Shown: piece by piece, positions 24,909-33,664 of the stretch
Layout of the letters: each line of letters opens with the position of its first letter
Position numbering within the stretch: the first letter of the stretch is position 1
Source of the DNA: Halalkalicoccus subterraneus
GTDB lineage: Archaea; Halobacteriota; Halobacteria; Halobacteriales; Halalkalicoccaceae
Direction of reading: 5' to 3'
DNA length: 50,634 nucleotides
Assembly: GCF_003697815.1 (NCBI RefSeq)
Contig: NZ_RDQG01000047.1
Location: forward strand, 1-50,634
Notes under the pieces: model-generated
The model's input: the letters and a program-made list of their open reading frames with translations, nothing else
Told to the model about the DNA's origin: nothing
Database searches by the model: none
Program-made: the position numbers and the translations under genes

Positions 24909-25867
24909 TCGAACAGGCCCGTCGAGAGGTAGCGCTCGCCGCTGTCGGGGAAGATCGTTACCACCAGCGGGCAGTCGTCGTAGCCGGCTTCGAGGCCACC
25001 GTCGCTGAAGGCGGCGGGTGCCTCCGGACAGTTCAGATCGGGCCGGGCCAACCCGTCTGCGACCCGACGGGCGGCGATCGAGGCCGCGCCGCTCGACTGG
25101 CCCACCAGGATTCCCTCCTCGCGGGCGAGGCGGCGACACTCGCGTTCGGCGTCCGGGAGCGCGACCGTCTCGATCGAATCGAGCAACTCGACGTCGAGCA
25201 GCTCGCTCACGAAGCCCGGGCCCATCCCCTGAAACTCGTCTTTTCCTGCCGTTCCGGTCGAGAGCACCGCGTTCTCCTCGGGCTCGACCGCGATCACGTC
25301 CATGTCGGGGTACTCCTCTTTGAGCCGGCGACCCGTGCCGGTGATCGTCCCGCCGGTCCCGACGCTCGCGACCAGCGCATCGATCTCGCGGCCCTCGACG
25401 GCCTCGATGATCTCGGGAGCAGTAGTACGATAGTGAGCCTCGGCGTTGGCGGGGTTCTCGAACTGGCCCAACTGGACCGCACCAGTATCGGCCATGATCT
25501 CGTCGGCGCGGGCACGCGCATCCATCATATCGCCGGCGACGAGTTCGATCTCCGCGCCGTAGGCTCGCAGCAGGCGACGACGTTCCTCGGACATGGTATC
25601 TGGGAGGACGATCGTCAGGTCGTAGCCCCGAGCGGCCGAGGCGACCGCGATGCCGATCCCCGTGTTCCCACTGGTCGGTTCGACGATCGAATCGCCCGGC
25701 GAGATCAGTCCCTCGCGCTCGGCGGCCTCGATCATCGCGATCGCGGGCCGGTCCTTTGCCGAGCCTCCCGGATTGAACGACTCCAGTTTCGCCGCCACGG
25801 TGGCGCCCTCGGGGGAGTCGACCCGGACGAGTGGCGTCCCGATCGCGTCCAGAATGCTCCCGTCCAT
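24905..25867 (-). CDS. cysK: Cysteine synthase (O-acetylserine sulfhydrylase-type)
   Basis: PLP-dependent beta-substituting enzyme of 320 residues that forms cysteine. Lys of the Schiff base lies in ESFNPGGSAKDRPA, and the substrate and phosphate loops are PTSGNTGIGIA and SVGTGGTITGTGR. The C-terminal SGAASIAA serves as the pyridine-ring Ser site. The start is ATG 25867 (MDGSILDAIGTPLVRV), where the homology begins and TATAAAC (25891-25897, on the + strand) lies 27 nt upstream. An in-frame extension to 26203 overlaps the divergent MFS gene and is rejected. The exact acyl donor (O-acetyl- versus phosphoserine) cannot be read. Confidence 0.95.
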   Translation of the reverse strand: MDGSILDAIGTPLVRVDSPEGATVAAKLESFNPGGSAKDRPAIAMIEAAEREGLISPGDSIVEPTSGNTGIGIAVASAARGYDLTIVLPDTMSEERRRLLRAYGAEIELVAGDMMDARARADEIMADTGAVQLGQFENPANAEAHYRTTAPEIIEAVEGREIDALVASVGTGGTITGTGRRLKEEYPDMDVIAVEPEENAVLSTGTAGKDEFQGMGPGFVSELLDVELLDSIETVALPDAERECRRLAREEGILVGQSSGAASIAARRVADGLARPDLNCPEAPAAFSDGGLEAGYDDCPLVVTIFPDSGERYLSTGLFD

Positions 25868-25982
25868 ACCCGACGAGTAGGGAACACAGCTATAAACCCC
25901 TGATGGACTTGAGTAATAATTCAGTCCGGATGTATTAACAACTCGTCCGGAACCCTCCGATCCTGCCGGGACCGACAGGTGA

Positions 25983-27218
25983 ATGATACCGCTTGGCGTG
26001 GGACCGACCGTGCAATCAGTCCGGCTCGTGGCCCTCCGAACGCTCGCGCGCGACCTCTGGAGCGGCGGCCGGGGCTGGATCCTGCTGGGAGTGGCCGGCG
26101 GCTGGTTCCTCTCGCTCGGCGTCCGACTCGTCTTTCCCGCCCTCCTCCCGTACATTCGCGAGGAGTTCTCGCTCGGGCTGACCACGGCGGGTCTGTTGAT
26201 CACCGTCCTCTGGGTGGCCTACGCCCTCGGCCAGTTCCCCGGCGGGGTCATCGGGGATCGACTCGGCGAGGGCAATGCATTGGTGGTCAGCACGCTGGTC
26301 TCCGGAACGATGATCGCGATCGTTGCCGTCTCGAACACCGCGTTCGTGTTGTTTCTCGCGACCGCGCTCTTTGGTTTCTCGACGGCGCTCTTTGGCCCCG
26401 CGCGCTTCACGATCCTCTCGGCGATCTACGACGAGCGCGACGGCACCGCCATCGGCCTGACGCTCGCCGTCGGCGAGGCGGGTAACGCGATCCTGCCGGT
26501 GATCGCCGGCTTACTCGCGGCGACCCTCTCGTGGCGACTCGGCTTCGGCGTGACGGTCCCGCTTTTCTTCCTGATGGCGGTCGTCCTCTACCGGGTCGTC
26601 CCGGGGAAGCTCTCGGAAGGGAGCGCCGTCGACAGCCTCTCGATGGAGACCCTGAAATACGTCGTCCGCGGGATCGCCGAGCGAGCGATCCTGATCGTCA
26701 CGGGCGTCCACGTCTTCCTCTTTTTCGTCTATCAGGGCTTTACGGGCTTCTATCCCACCTATCTCGTCGAGATAAAGGGCCTCTCTCCGAGCCTCGCCGC
26801 CGGCCTGTTCGGTCTGTTTTTCGCGAGCGGCGTCGCCGTCCAGCCGGTCGCGGGGGCGAGCGGTGACCGCTTTGGTACCCGGCCGACGCTGTACGTTATC
26901 ATCGCGGTCGCGACGGTCGCGCTCGCGGCCCTCCCGTTCGTCGAGGGCGTTGCAGGCCTCGTCGTCGTGACGATCGTCGCGAGCGCCCTCTTGGGCGTGA
27001 CGCCGCTGACCCAGACGTTCCTCGTCAACGCCCTGCCAGACGACATGAAAGGCAGCGGGCTCGGGTTGCTCAGAACGGGCCACATCGCGCTCGGCGCGAC
27101 TGGCCCGCTCGTCGTCGGCGCGGTCGCGGATCTGAACTACTTCGACGGCGCGTTTCTCGGGCTCGCCGTCCTCTCGGCGGCGGGGATCGGACTGACGGCG
27201 CTCGTCCCCGACGACTGA
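25983..27218 (+). CDS. MFS-family transporter
   Basis: A 411-residue major facilitator with about 12 hydrophobic segments: RGWILLGVAGGWFLSLGVRLVFPALLPYI (TM1), LTTAGLLITVLWVAYALGQFPGGVIGDRLGEG (TM2 and the family's G-x3-D-R-x-G loop), and the matching half after GASGDRFGTRPTLYVII. Two halves with a central loop near residue 200-220 (YRVVPGKLSEGSAVD). Substrate unknown. Divergent from cysK, with an AT-rich gap (about 25888-25945) holding promoters for both. An internal start at 26013 is possible. Confidence 0.9.
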   Translation: MIPLGVGPTVQSVRLVALRTLARDLWSGGRGWILLGVAGGWFLSLGVRLVFPALLPYIREEFSLGLTTAGLLITVLWVAYALGQFPGGVIGDRLGEGNALVVSTLVSGTMIAIVAVSNTAFVLFLATALFGFSTALFGPARFTILSAIYDERDGTAIGLTLAVGEAGNAILPVIAGLLAATLSWRLGFGVTVPLFFLMAVVLYRVVPGKLSEGSAVDSLSMETLKYVVRGIAERAILIVTGVHVFLFFVYQGFTGFYPTYLVEIKGLSPSLAAGLFGLFFASGVAVQPVAGASGDRFGTRPTLYVIIAVATVALAALPFVEGVAGLVVVTIVASALLGVTPLTQTFLVNALPDDMKGSGLGLLRTGHIALGATGPLVVGAVADLNYFDGAFLGLAVLSAAGIGLTALVPDD

Positions 27219-27256
27219 GCGCGCCCGTTAAGATCCTCGCCCCCGAACGCTCGACC

Positions 27257-27646
27257 ATGAGTCTCGAAACGATGCGCCCGAACCCGACGTGGGACCCGAA
27301 GGCACACGAACGCGACCTCGAACCCTTCGAGCGACACGCCGACGACCTCACGATCCGCGTGTGGGGCGGCGACTGGTGTGGCGATTGTCGAGCCGTTCTT
27401 CCTGACTTGGGCGCGGCCCTCGACGCTGCCGGGATCCCCGACGAACGGGTCCACGAGTACCCCGTCGAGAAGCGCGACGACGGTTCGAAGGAGGGTGAGC
27501 TGGTCGAGGAGTACGGTATTGAACTCATCCCGACGGTGGTCGTCGAGCACGACGGCGAGGAGGTCGCCCGGTTCGTCGAGAACGAGCCGATCCCCGCCGT
27601 CTCGCATCTCGCAGAACAGCTCCGGGAGATCGAGGCCTCGGCGTAG
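27257..27646 (+). CDS. Thioredoxin-family protein (WCGDC)
   Basis: A 129-residue thioredoxin-fold protein. The active site is DWCGDCRAVLPDL with Cys41 and Cys44, and the cis-Pro region is IELIPTVVVEHDGEEVARFVEN. WCGDC resembles the bacillithiol/thioredoxin-like group rather than classic WCGPC. Likely cytoplasmic thiol-disulfide exchange. Its stop is 2 nt from the convergent stop of the DUF255 gene, which also has a thioredoxin-like domain; that may be coincidence. Confidence 0.9.
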   Translation: MSLETMRPNPTWDPKAHERDLEPFERHADDLTIRVWGGDWCGDCRAVLPDLGAALDAAGIPDERVHEYPVEKRDDGSKEGELVEEYGIELIPTVVVEHDGEEVARFVENEPIPAVSHLAEQLREIEASA

Positions 27647-27648
27647 CC

Positions 27649-29766
27649 CTACTCCGCGTTCGCGGGATCGAGGTCGTCGGCCCACTCCAAGGCCTCCTCA
27701 ATGTCGGTGACCGGCGGTGAGCAGGTAAAGGAACGACAGACGTAGGCGGTCGGTCCGTCCCTGCGTTCTCGCTCTGCCCAGATCGGCGGTGCCTCCTCTA
27801 GACCGAGCGCGTCGAGCCACTCCTCGAGCCCCGCCTCGGTCGGCGGCCGCCGCGCGAGGATCCTGTTGGGGAGGTACGTCCCTCCCAACCGTTCGCGCCA
27901 GTCTTCCGGAATCCCGTCGGCAGCGACCGTCAGTTCGAGTGAACCCGTTTCGAAGCGATCGGCCACCAGCGCGAGCGTCGCGTGTTCGAGCGGGTTTCCG
28001 CGAACCCTGTCGCCGTACCGCGAGAGGACCGCCTCGACGATTCCCTCGAAATCGGTCTCGGCGAAGTGCGACAGCGACAGCAACACGTCACACGCGACGC
28101 CCAGACTCGACGGGGTCGACTGGTCGGTAAGCTCTTGTGGGCGCGCAACGAGTTCCTCTCCGGCCTCCGACGTGAAATAGAGCGTTTCTCGTTCCCCGTC
28201 CCAGAACTCGCTCTCGATGGCCCGCGCGAGATCGAGGGCGAATCCCAGATGTTCGACCTCTCCGGTAGCCTGATAGGTGTCGAACGCGCCGCGCGCGAGG
28301 AAGGCGTAGTCCTCGAGGTAGCCGTCGATCTTCACCGCACCCGACTTGTAGCGCCGCGAGAGTCGTTTTTCGTCCGCGTCCCAGAGCTGTTCGCGAACGA
28401 ACTCGAGAGCCGATACGGCGCGCTCGGCGTACGACTCGTCCAGCGTCAACCCGGCCTCCGCGAAGGTCGAAATTATCAGGCCGTTCCAACTCGCTAGAAT
28501 CTTCTCGTCGCGGCGCGGTCGAGGGCGTTGTTCTCGCGCCGTGAACAGTTCAGTTCGGGCGTTTTCGAGGTGCCGTTCGACCTCGGGTTCGTCCATGTCG
28601 TACTCCTCGGCCAGCGACCCGACGCTCCGGGCGAGCGTCAGCACCGTTTTCCCTTCGAAGTTCCCGCGCTGGTCGACGCCGTATCGATCACAGAACAGTT
28701 CGGCGACCTCCTCGCCGAGGATCTCTTTGACCTCCTCGGGCGTCCAGACGTAGAACGCCCCCTCCTCGCGTTCGCCCGTCTCGGGGTCCTCGCTCTGGGC
28801 GTCGAGCGTGCTGTAGAACCCGCCCTCCGGATGGCCGAGCTCGCGGTCGACGAACGCCAGGGTTTCTCGGACGGTATCGGCGTAGCGCTTCTCGCCGGTG
28901 GCTCGATAGCCCGCGAGATAGGTCCGGGGGAGTTCGGCGTTGTCGTAGAGCATCTTCTCGAAGTGCGGAACCACCCACTCGCGATCCGTGGCGTATCTGT
29001 GAAAGCCACCGCCGAGCTGGTCGTACATCCCGCGGCTCCCCATCGCGTCGAGGGTCTCACGAACGATCTCGCCATAGGGTCGCCGTTCGGTGCGGTCGTA
29101 CGCTCGCAAGAGGACCTCCAGCCGGGCGGTCTGGGGGAACTTCGGACCGTTCTCGCCGAACCCACCGTGTTCGCGGTCCGCACCGCGCAGCGCGGCGTCG
29201 GCGGCCTCGATCAGCACGCCCTCGGGACGCGTACCTGCTTCAGGAACGTCCTCCAACTGATCGGTGATCGCGCGGGTCCACTGGTCGGCCCGGTTCTCGA
29301 TCTCCTCCCGATCCGACCCCCAGCTCTCGGCGAGGTTGTCGAGCAGATCGCCGAAGCCCGGCGTCCCCCGGCGCGATTCCCGGGGGAAGTACGTTCCCAC
29401 GTAGAAGGGCCGGCCGTCGGGCGTGAGCCAGACCGACAGCGGCCACCCTCCGCGACGGGTGACGAGCTGGCAGATCGTCTGGTAGATGCTGTCGAGGTCG
29501 GGGCGTTCCTCCCGATCCACCTTGATCGGGACGAACCCCTCGTTGAGTTGCTTCGCTATCTCCTCGTCCTCGAAGCTCTCCTCCTCCATGACGTGACACC
29601 AGTGACACGCCGAGTAGCCCACCGAGAGGAAGATCGGCACGTCGCGTTCTCTCGCTTCTTCGAGCGCCGCCTCGTCCCAGGGCTGCCAGTTCACCGGGTT
29701 GTCGGCGTGCTGTCTGAGATACGGGCTCTCCTCCTCGTCGAGCCGGTTCCGATCGGGTTCGCTCAT
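27649..29766 (-). CDS. DUF255 thioredoxin-domain protein (YyaL/SPATA20 family)
   Basis: A 705-residue protein of the family of YyaL and human SPATA20. The N-terminal thioredoxin-like domain holds SPYLRQHADNPVNWQPW and the CHWC motif (54-57) in VGYSACHWCHVMEEESF; a long alpha/alpha-barrel domain follows (GGGFHRYATDREWVVPHFEKMLYDNAEL, then DEKILASWNGLIISTFAEAG). The C-terminus carries YVCRSFTCSPPV. Molecular function is not settled. The start is ATG 29766 (MSEPDRNRLDEEESPYLRQ); an upstream extension to 29805 has no homology. Confidence 0.93.
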   Translation of the reverse strand: MSEPDRNRLDEEESPYLRQHADNPVNWQPWDEAALEEARERDVPIFLSVGYSACHWCHVMEEESFEDEEIAKQLNEGFVPIKVDREERPDLDSIYQTICQLVTRRGGWPLSVWLTPDGRPFYVGTYFPRESRRGTPGFGDLLDNLAESWGSDREEIENRADQWTRAITDQLEDVPEAGTRPEGVLIEAADAALRGADREHGGFGENGPKFPQTARLEVLLRAYDRTERRPYGEIVRETLDAMGSRGMYDQLGGGFHRYATDREWVVPHFEKMLYDNAELPRTYLAGYRATGEKRYADTVRETLAFVDRELGHPEGGFYSTLDAQSEDPETGEREEGAFYVWTPEEVKEILGEEVAELFCDRYGVDQRGNFEGKTVLTLARSVGSLAEEYDMDEPEVERHLENARTELFTAREQRPRPRRDEKILASWNGLIISTFAEAGLTLDESYAERAVSALEFVREQLWDADEKRLSRRYKSGAVKIDGYLEDYAFLARGAFDTYQATGEVEHLGFALDLARAIESEFWDGERETLYFTSEAGEELVARPQELTDQSTPSSLGVACDVLLSLSHFAETDFEGIVEAVLSRYGDRVRGNPLEHATLALVADRFETGSLELTVAADGIPEDWRERLGGTYLPNRILARRPPTEAGLEEWLDALGLEEAPPIWAERERRDGPTAYVCRSFTCSPPVTDIEEALEWADDLDPANAE

Positions 29767-29837
29767 GGCTCGGGGTAGGGAGTCACGACGGGTAAACGTG
29801 GCCACAGGGCTATGCCCTCCGAGCCCGTACCGCGGGT

Positions 29838-30146
29838 ATGGTCGACGAGAGAGACGAGGGGTTAGGATCGGTCTCAGGGCTGCCCGACGAGCTGGGCATC
29901 GACGACGACTTGGCGCGCGCCGACCAGCGCGCGACGGTCCGCGTCGAGTCGAGACGCTACGGCAAGCCGGTGACGATCGTCGAGGGGCTGGACCCGACAG
30001 CGATCGATCTCAAGGAACTCGCCTCGGAACTCAAACGCGCCCTCGCGGTCGGGGGCACCGTCGAGGACGGACGGATCGAGCTTCAGGGCGATCACGCGAG
30101 ACGCGTTCCCGATCTCCTGCGCGGGGAGGGGTTCGAGGTGGACTGA
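29838..30146 (+). CDS. eIF1/SUI1-family translation initiation factor
   Basis: A 102-residue SUI1-domain protein (VDERDEGLGSVSGLPDELGIDDDLARADQRATVRVESRRYGKPVTIVEGLD). The SUI1 core continues TAIDLKELASELKRALAVGGTVEDGRIELQGDHARRVPDLLRGEGFEVD, including the GGTVEDGRIELQGDH segment. It is homologous to archaeal eIF1 (aIF1) and bacterial YciH, which monitor start-codon selection on the small subunit. The NRDE gene begins 3 nt after its stop, so they are probably cotranscribed. Confidence 0.93.
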   Translation: MVDERDEGLGSVSGLPDELGIDDDLARADQRATVRVESRRYGKPVTIVEGLDPTAIDLKELASELKRALAVGGTVEDGRIELQGDHARRVPDLLRGEGFEVD

Positions 30147-30149
30147 AGC

Positions 30150-30887
30150 GTGTGTACGCTGCTTTTCGCGTGGCAGGTCTTCGAGGACGCCCCCGTCCTC
30201 GTCGCGGCCAACAGGGACGAAGCGCTCGGTCGCCCGTCCCATCCGCCCGGAATCTACGGCGAGAACCCGCGGGTGATCGCCCCGTGGGACGAGGAGGCGG
30301 GTGGGACGTGGATCGGCTACAACGAGTTCGGCGTGAGTGCGGTGATCACGAACCGGTGGCTCGATGCCGACCTCGCCGGCGAGCGTTCGCGTGGCCTGCT
30401 CGTGGGCGAGGCCCTCGAACGCGAATCAGCGGAGGACGCCGCACGGTTCGTCGAGCGCTCGGTAGGCGAGTTCGAGTACGACGGGTTCAACCTCGCGCTG
30501 CTCGACGAGAACGCGGCACTCTTACTGGAGTGGGACGGCGGACTGCGCGTACGAAACGTCGACCCCGGCGTTCACGTCGTCGTCAACGTCGGTGCCGACG
30601 GCGAGTTCGAGATTCCCCCCGAGCGAGCGGAGTTCGGCGAGCGACAGGCCGAAAGCGCCCGTCAGGCACGCCAGGAGCTCCAGCCTGAACCCGGTGAGCG
30701 CTCGGCGGAGTGGCACGAGCGGGCGGCCGCCGTCCTTCGGGATCACGACTACGGCTTCTGCGTCCACGCCGAGGAGTACGGCACCCGCTCGTCGTCGCTG
30801 ATCCGGGCGGAGAAAAACGGGGCGACGAGCTATCGGTTCGCGGACGGCCCACCCTGCGAGACCGGGTACGAACCCGTCGAACCGTAA
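30150..30887 (+). CDS. NRDE-family protein (TANGO2-like)
   Basis: A 245-residue NRDE protein starting with GTG (encodes MCTLLFAWQVFEDAPVLVAANRDEALGRPS). Residue Cys2 and the NRDE motif (ANRDE, 20-24) match the TANGO2/Ntn-like family, where the N-terminal Cys may be catalytic after Met removal. Later motifs are GGTWIGYNEFGVSAVITNR and GEFEYDGFNLALLD. TANGO2 has been linked to heme handling in animals; nothing supports a specific role here. It is 3 nt downstream of the SUI1 factor gene. Confidence 0.9.
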   Translation: MCTLLFAWQVFEDAPVLVAANRDEALGRPSHPPGIYGENPRVIAPWDEEAGGTWIGYNEFGVSAVITNRWLDADLAGERSRGLLVGEALERESAEDAARFVERSVGEFEYDGFNLALLDENAALLLEWDGGLRVRNVDPGVHVVVNVGADGEFEIPPERAEFGERQAESARQARQELQPEPGERSAEWHERAAAVLRDHDYGFCVHAEEYGTRSSSLIRAEKNGATSYRFADGPPCETGYEPVEP

Positions 30888-30941
30888 GCGGTCGGTGACA
30901 GCAGGCAGCGTTTTTATCAATCAGCCAATCGGACATCGTGT

Positions 30942-31301
30942 ATGGTACTCGATACTATCATCGTGTTCCTGGTCAGTCTGATAGTCGGGACGCTAGGGAT
31001 CTACGTCGGCGTCAGTCTCGCGACGAACGAAGCCATCGGGTTCGGAGGGGCGGCGCTCACCGCACTGCTCGGGGCGCTCGCGTGGGGGCTCGTGAGCTTC
31101 TTCGTGGGATGGCTACCGCTCGTCGGCGCGTTGCTCGCGCTGGTGGCGTGGGTCGGCGTGATCAACCTCCGTCACGCCGGCGGCTGGGCGACTGCAGCCC
31201 TGATCGGAGTCGTCGCGTGGCTCGTCGCCAGTGCGGCGCTGTACGCACTCACACTCGCCGGGCTCGTCTCGGCCTCCGCGGTTGGGATCCCCGGGGTCTG
31301 A
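30942..31301 (+). CDS. Small membrane protein (four TM segments)
   Basis: A 119-residue hydrophobic protein (MVLDTIIVFLVSLIVGTLGIYVGVSLATNEAIGFGGAALTALLGALAWGLVSFFVGWLPLVGALLALVAWVGVI). Four hydrophobic stretches cover about residues 3-26, 34-56, 59-74 and 82-107. No family is recognised. TTTTATC at about 30912-30918 sits 28 nt upstream of the ATG, so the gene is likely leaderless. Convergent with the FAD-oxidoreductase gene 7 nt away. Confidence 0.75.
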   Translation: MVLDTIIVFLVSLIVGTLGIYVGVSLATNEAIGFGGAALTALLGALAWGLVSFFVGWLPLVGALLALVAWVGVINLRHAGGWATAALIGVVAWLVASAALYALTLAGLVSASAVGIPGV

Positions 31302-31308
31302 GCGGGCG

Positions 31309-31899
31309 TTATTCCTCCTCGGGAACCATCCCACCGAAGGTCTCCTCGGCGTCGGCGGGGACGTCGAAGTCGTGGTAGTGATCCCCTTTCTCCTTGGTGA
31401 GAACGTTCAGTGCCGCCGCGGCGCCGTCGCCGGCCGAAATGACGGCCTGCCACTCCTCTGTCCGTCCCATCGCACCGGTCGCGTAGGCGTTCTCGACGCT
31501 GGTCTCCATGGTCACGTCCACGTCGACGACACCCTCGTCGGTGAGTTCACAACCGAGCTCCTCGGCGAGGTCGCGCTTCGCACCGGTCGCGAGGATCAGG
31601 TACGTCGCCTCGTACTCGCCGTCGTCGGTAGTGATCGAGAACCCATCGTCCGCGGGCTCGATGGCCGTGACCTCCTCGCCCTGATGGCGGTCGGCACCGA
31701 AGTCGTCGACCTGCTGTCGAGCGGTCGCCATGAAGGCGCTGCCGTCGACCGAGCCGATCCCGAGGTAGTTGAACAGATGGGCCTTGTGCATCCACGTCTG
31801 GTCGGTGTCGAACACGACGGTGTCGAGGCCGTTTTTCGCGGTGAACAGTGCCGCGCTCAGTCCCGCCGTCCCGCCGCCGACGATCGCTACGTCGCTCAT
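31309..31899 (-). CDS. Small NAD(P)/FAD-dependent oxidoreductase (thioredoxin-reductase-like)
   Basis: A 196-residue flavoprotein fragment of the pyridine-nucleotide-disulfide oxidoreductase class. The FAD Rossmann motif is VAIVGGGTAGLSAALFTAKNGLDTVVFD (GGGTAG), and the C-terminal FAD site is YATGAMGRTEEWQAVISAGDGAAAALNVL. There is no CxxC and no second NADPH domain, so it is shorter than thioredoxin reductase (about 300 residues) and resembles the small haloarchaeal TrxB-like proteins. Start at ATG 31899, with an AATAAGC element (31924-31930, + strand) 28 nt upstream. Partner and substrate unknown. Confidence 0.88.
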   Translation of the reverse strand: MSDVAIVGGGTAGLSAALFTAKNGLDTVVFDTDQTWMHKAHLFNYLGIGSVDGSAFMATARQQVDDFGADRHQGEEVTAIEPADDGFSITTDDGEYEATYLILATGAKRDLAEELGCELTDEGVVDVDVTMETSVENAYATGAMGRTEEWQAVISAGDGAAAALNVLTKEKGDHYHDFDVPADAEETFGGMVPEEE

Positions 31900-32011
31900 A
31901 TGATCCCAGACGGACAGGTCGCCAATAAGCGTACTGGCTGGTGGTCCGTTTTCAATTAACAACCATATAGGATAACTATTAAATGCATCTTTTTCGTTGG
32001 TTCCGAGTGGA
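31900..32011. promoter_or_regulatory. Divergent AT-rich promoter region between flavoprotein and GntP genes
   Basis: The 112-nt gap has a candidate TATA on the minus strand (GCTTATT, 31924-31930) for the flavoprotein and TATTAAAT (31977-31984) 31 nt upstream of ATG 32012 for the GntP gene. The segment 31950-31985 is unusually AT-rich for this genome (CAATTAACAACCATATAGGA). No Shine-Dalgarno is seen for either gene. Confidence 0.45.
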
Positions 32012-33400
32012 ATGTTCGACACTACCATACTGCAGTTGGGTGGGCAGGGGCCCCTCGTTTCGCTCCTGGCCGGAATCGTGGCGATCATACTCCTCTTGGT
32101 CGTCCTCGACTTGCCGCCGTTCATCGCGCTCGTCGTCGCGGGGCTCGTCGTCGGTATCGTCACTCCGGAGGTCGTATTCGCGGAGATACCCGCCGAGTTC
32201 GCCACCGCGTTCGGCGACAACATGGCCGGGATCGGGATCCCGATCCTCATGGCGGCGGTCATCGGCAAGTCGATGATCGAAAGCGGGGCCGCGGATCGGA
32301 TCGTGCGGGGGTTCAGCTCGGTCGTCGGAGAGGACCGGACCGAACTCTCGCTGTTCGGAAGCAGTTTCGTGATCGCCATCCCGGTGTTTTTCGATAACGT
32401 CTTCTATCTGCTCGCGCCCCTCGCGCGGGCGGCTCGCACCCGGACGGGCGGGAGCTACGCGCTGTTCATCGTCGCCGTGGGTGCCGCCGGTGCGACCACC
32501 CACGCCTTCGTTCCGCCGACGCCCGGCCCGCTGCTGGCGGCGGGTGAGCTCGGCGCCAACCTCGGGACCACGATCGTCACCGGCGTTCTCGTCGGGCTCC
32601 CGACTGCACTCGTCGCTGGGCTCGGCTACGGGCACTTCATCAATCGCCGGATGGACATCCCACTGCGCGACGCGATGGGGACCTCCGTCGACGAGCTCGA
32701 GGAGAAAGTCAACAGACCGACCAGCGCCCTTCCGGGGATGTTCGAGTCCCTGCTCCCGATCCTGCTGGCGGTTCTGCTGGTGGCCGCGAACACGGGCGTC
32801 GAGACGTTCGTCGGCGAGGAGAGCGCGCCGGCTGCCTTCACGGGCTTCTTCGGTGATCCGAACTTCTCGCTGACGATCGCCGCGCTGGTCGCGGCGTTCA
32901 CGTTCTACCGCATGAGCGACCTCTCCTCGGATACGTTCTCGGACGAACTCACGGAGGCGCTCAAAAGCGGCGGGAACATCGCCGCGATCACCGCCGCCGG
33001 CGGCGCCTTCGGCGCGATGCTCGCCGCGGCGGGCGCAGGAGAGTACATCGCCGGCGCGCTGGAGAACGTCGGGTTCGGGCTTCTCGTGACGGCATGGATA
33101 ATCGCCGCCGGGGTGCGCGTCGTCCAGGGCTCGGCGACGGTCGCGATCGTCACCACGGCCGGCATCATGGCGCCGTTCACGGGCCAGCTGACGGTCAATC
33201 CCGCCTACATGGTCATGGTGATCGGGGCGGGCGCCACGTTCTGCTCCTGGTACAACGACAGCGGCTTCTGGATCGTCAAGGAGATCGGCGGGCTCACGCA
33301 GGCTGAAACGCTCAAGACCTGGACCATGGCGACGATCCTGATCGGTGTCGTTGGTCTGATCGCCTCGCTCGTCTTCTCGACGGTCCTCCCGCTGGTCTGA
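32012..33400 (+). CDS. GntP-family permease (gluconate:H+ symporter-like)
   Basis: A 462-residue GntP-type membrane protein with about 12 hydrophobic segments: GIVAIILLLVVLDLPPFIALVVAGLVVGIV, AFGDNMAGIGIPILMAAVIGKSMIESGAADRIV, SLFGSSFVIAIPVFFDNVFYLLAPLARAARTRTG, HAFVPPTPGPLLAAGELG, and GSATVAIVTTAGIMAPF. The IPVFFDNVFYLLAP and VPPTPGP motifs are family hallmarks. Probably imports a sugar acid such as gluconate. The dehydratase-like gene at 34862 lies about 1.5 kb away, which fits sugar-acid use but the two are not adjacent. Track-like upstream TTG starts are rejected for ATG 32012. Confidence 0.9.
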   Translation: MFDTTILQLGGQGPLVSLLAGIVAIILLLVVLDLPPFIALVVAGLVVGIVTPEVVFAEIPAEFATAFGDNMAGIGIPILMAAVIGKSMIESGAADRIVRGFSSVVGEDRTELSLFGSSFVIAIPVFFDNVFYLLAPLARAARTRTGGSYALFIVAVGAAGATTHAFVPPTPGPLLAAGELGANLGTTIVTGVLVGLPTALVAGLGYGHFINRRMDIPLRDAMGTSVDELEEKVNRPTSALPGMFESLLPILLAVLLVAANTGVETFVGEESAPAAFTGFFGDPNFSLTIAALVAAFTFYRMSDLSSDTFSDELTEALKSGGNIAAITAAGGAFGAMLAAAGAGEYIAGALENVGFGLLVTAWIIAAGVRVVQGSATVAIVTTAGIMAPFTGQLTVNPAYMVMVIGAGATFCSWYNDSGFWIVKEIGGLTQAETLKTWTMATILIGVVGLIASLVFSTVLPLV

Positions 33401-33412
33401 GCGTCGAACCCG

Positions 33413-33428
33413 ACCGCAAGCGGTTTTT
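33413..33428 (+). terminator. Intrinsic-like terminator after the GntP gene
   Basis: ACCGCAAGCGGT forms a short hairpin and is followed directly by TTTTT, 12 nt after the GntP stop. In archaea the T-rich tract is the important part. Remaining gap to 33664 shows no convincing gene. Confidence 0.5.
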
Positions 33429-33664
33429 GCGCTTTCCCAGTCCGGTTGCGATCCTAGTTGTTCACCACCTCTATGGGGACATCCGGCGGGTAGGTCGTAC
33501 GTATGGAGCCGTTTTTCCTTCGATACCCACACGAGAAGTGGATCGTCCGTTTCGGTTGAAGCGATCAAAGACCCCATTGTATTATACTTCTATGAGACCG
33601 TTCTCCACCCACGAGATGATTTTTGCACCGCTCGTCTCTCACACACCGTTCTCATGTCCGGGGG

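Noticed and set aside
31979-33577. 532-codon minus-strand open frame opposite the GntP permease
   Set aside because: Arg/Asp-rich composition is a GC-shadow pattern; the plus-strand protein has clear membrane spans and family motifs.
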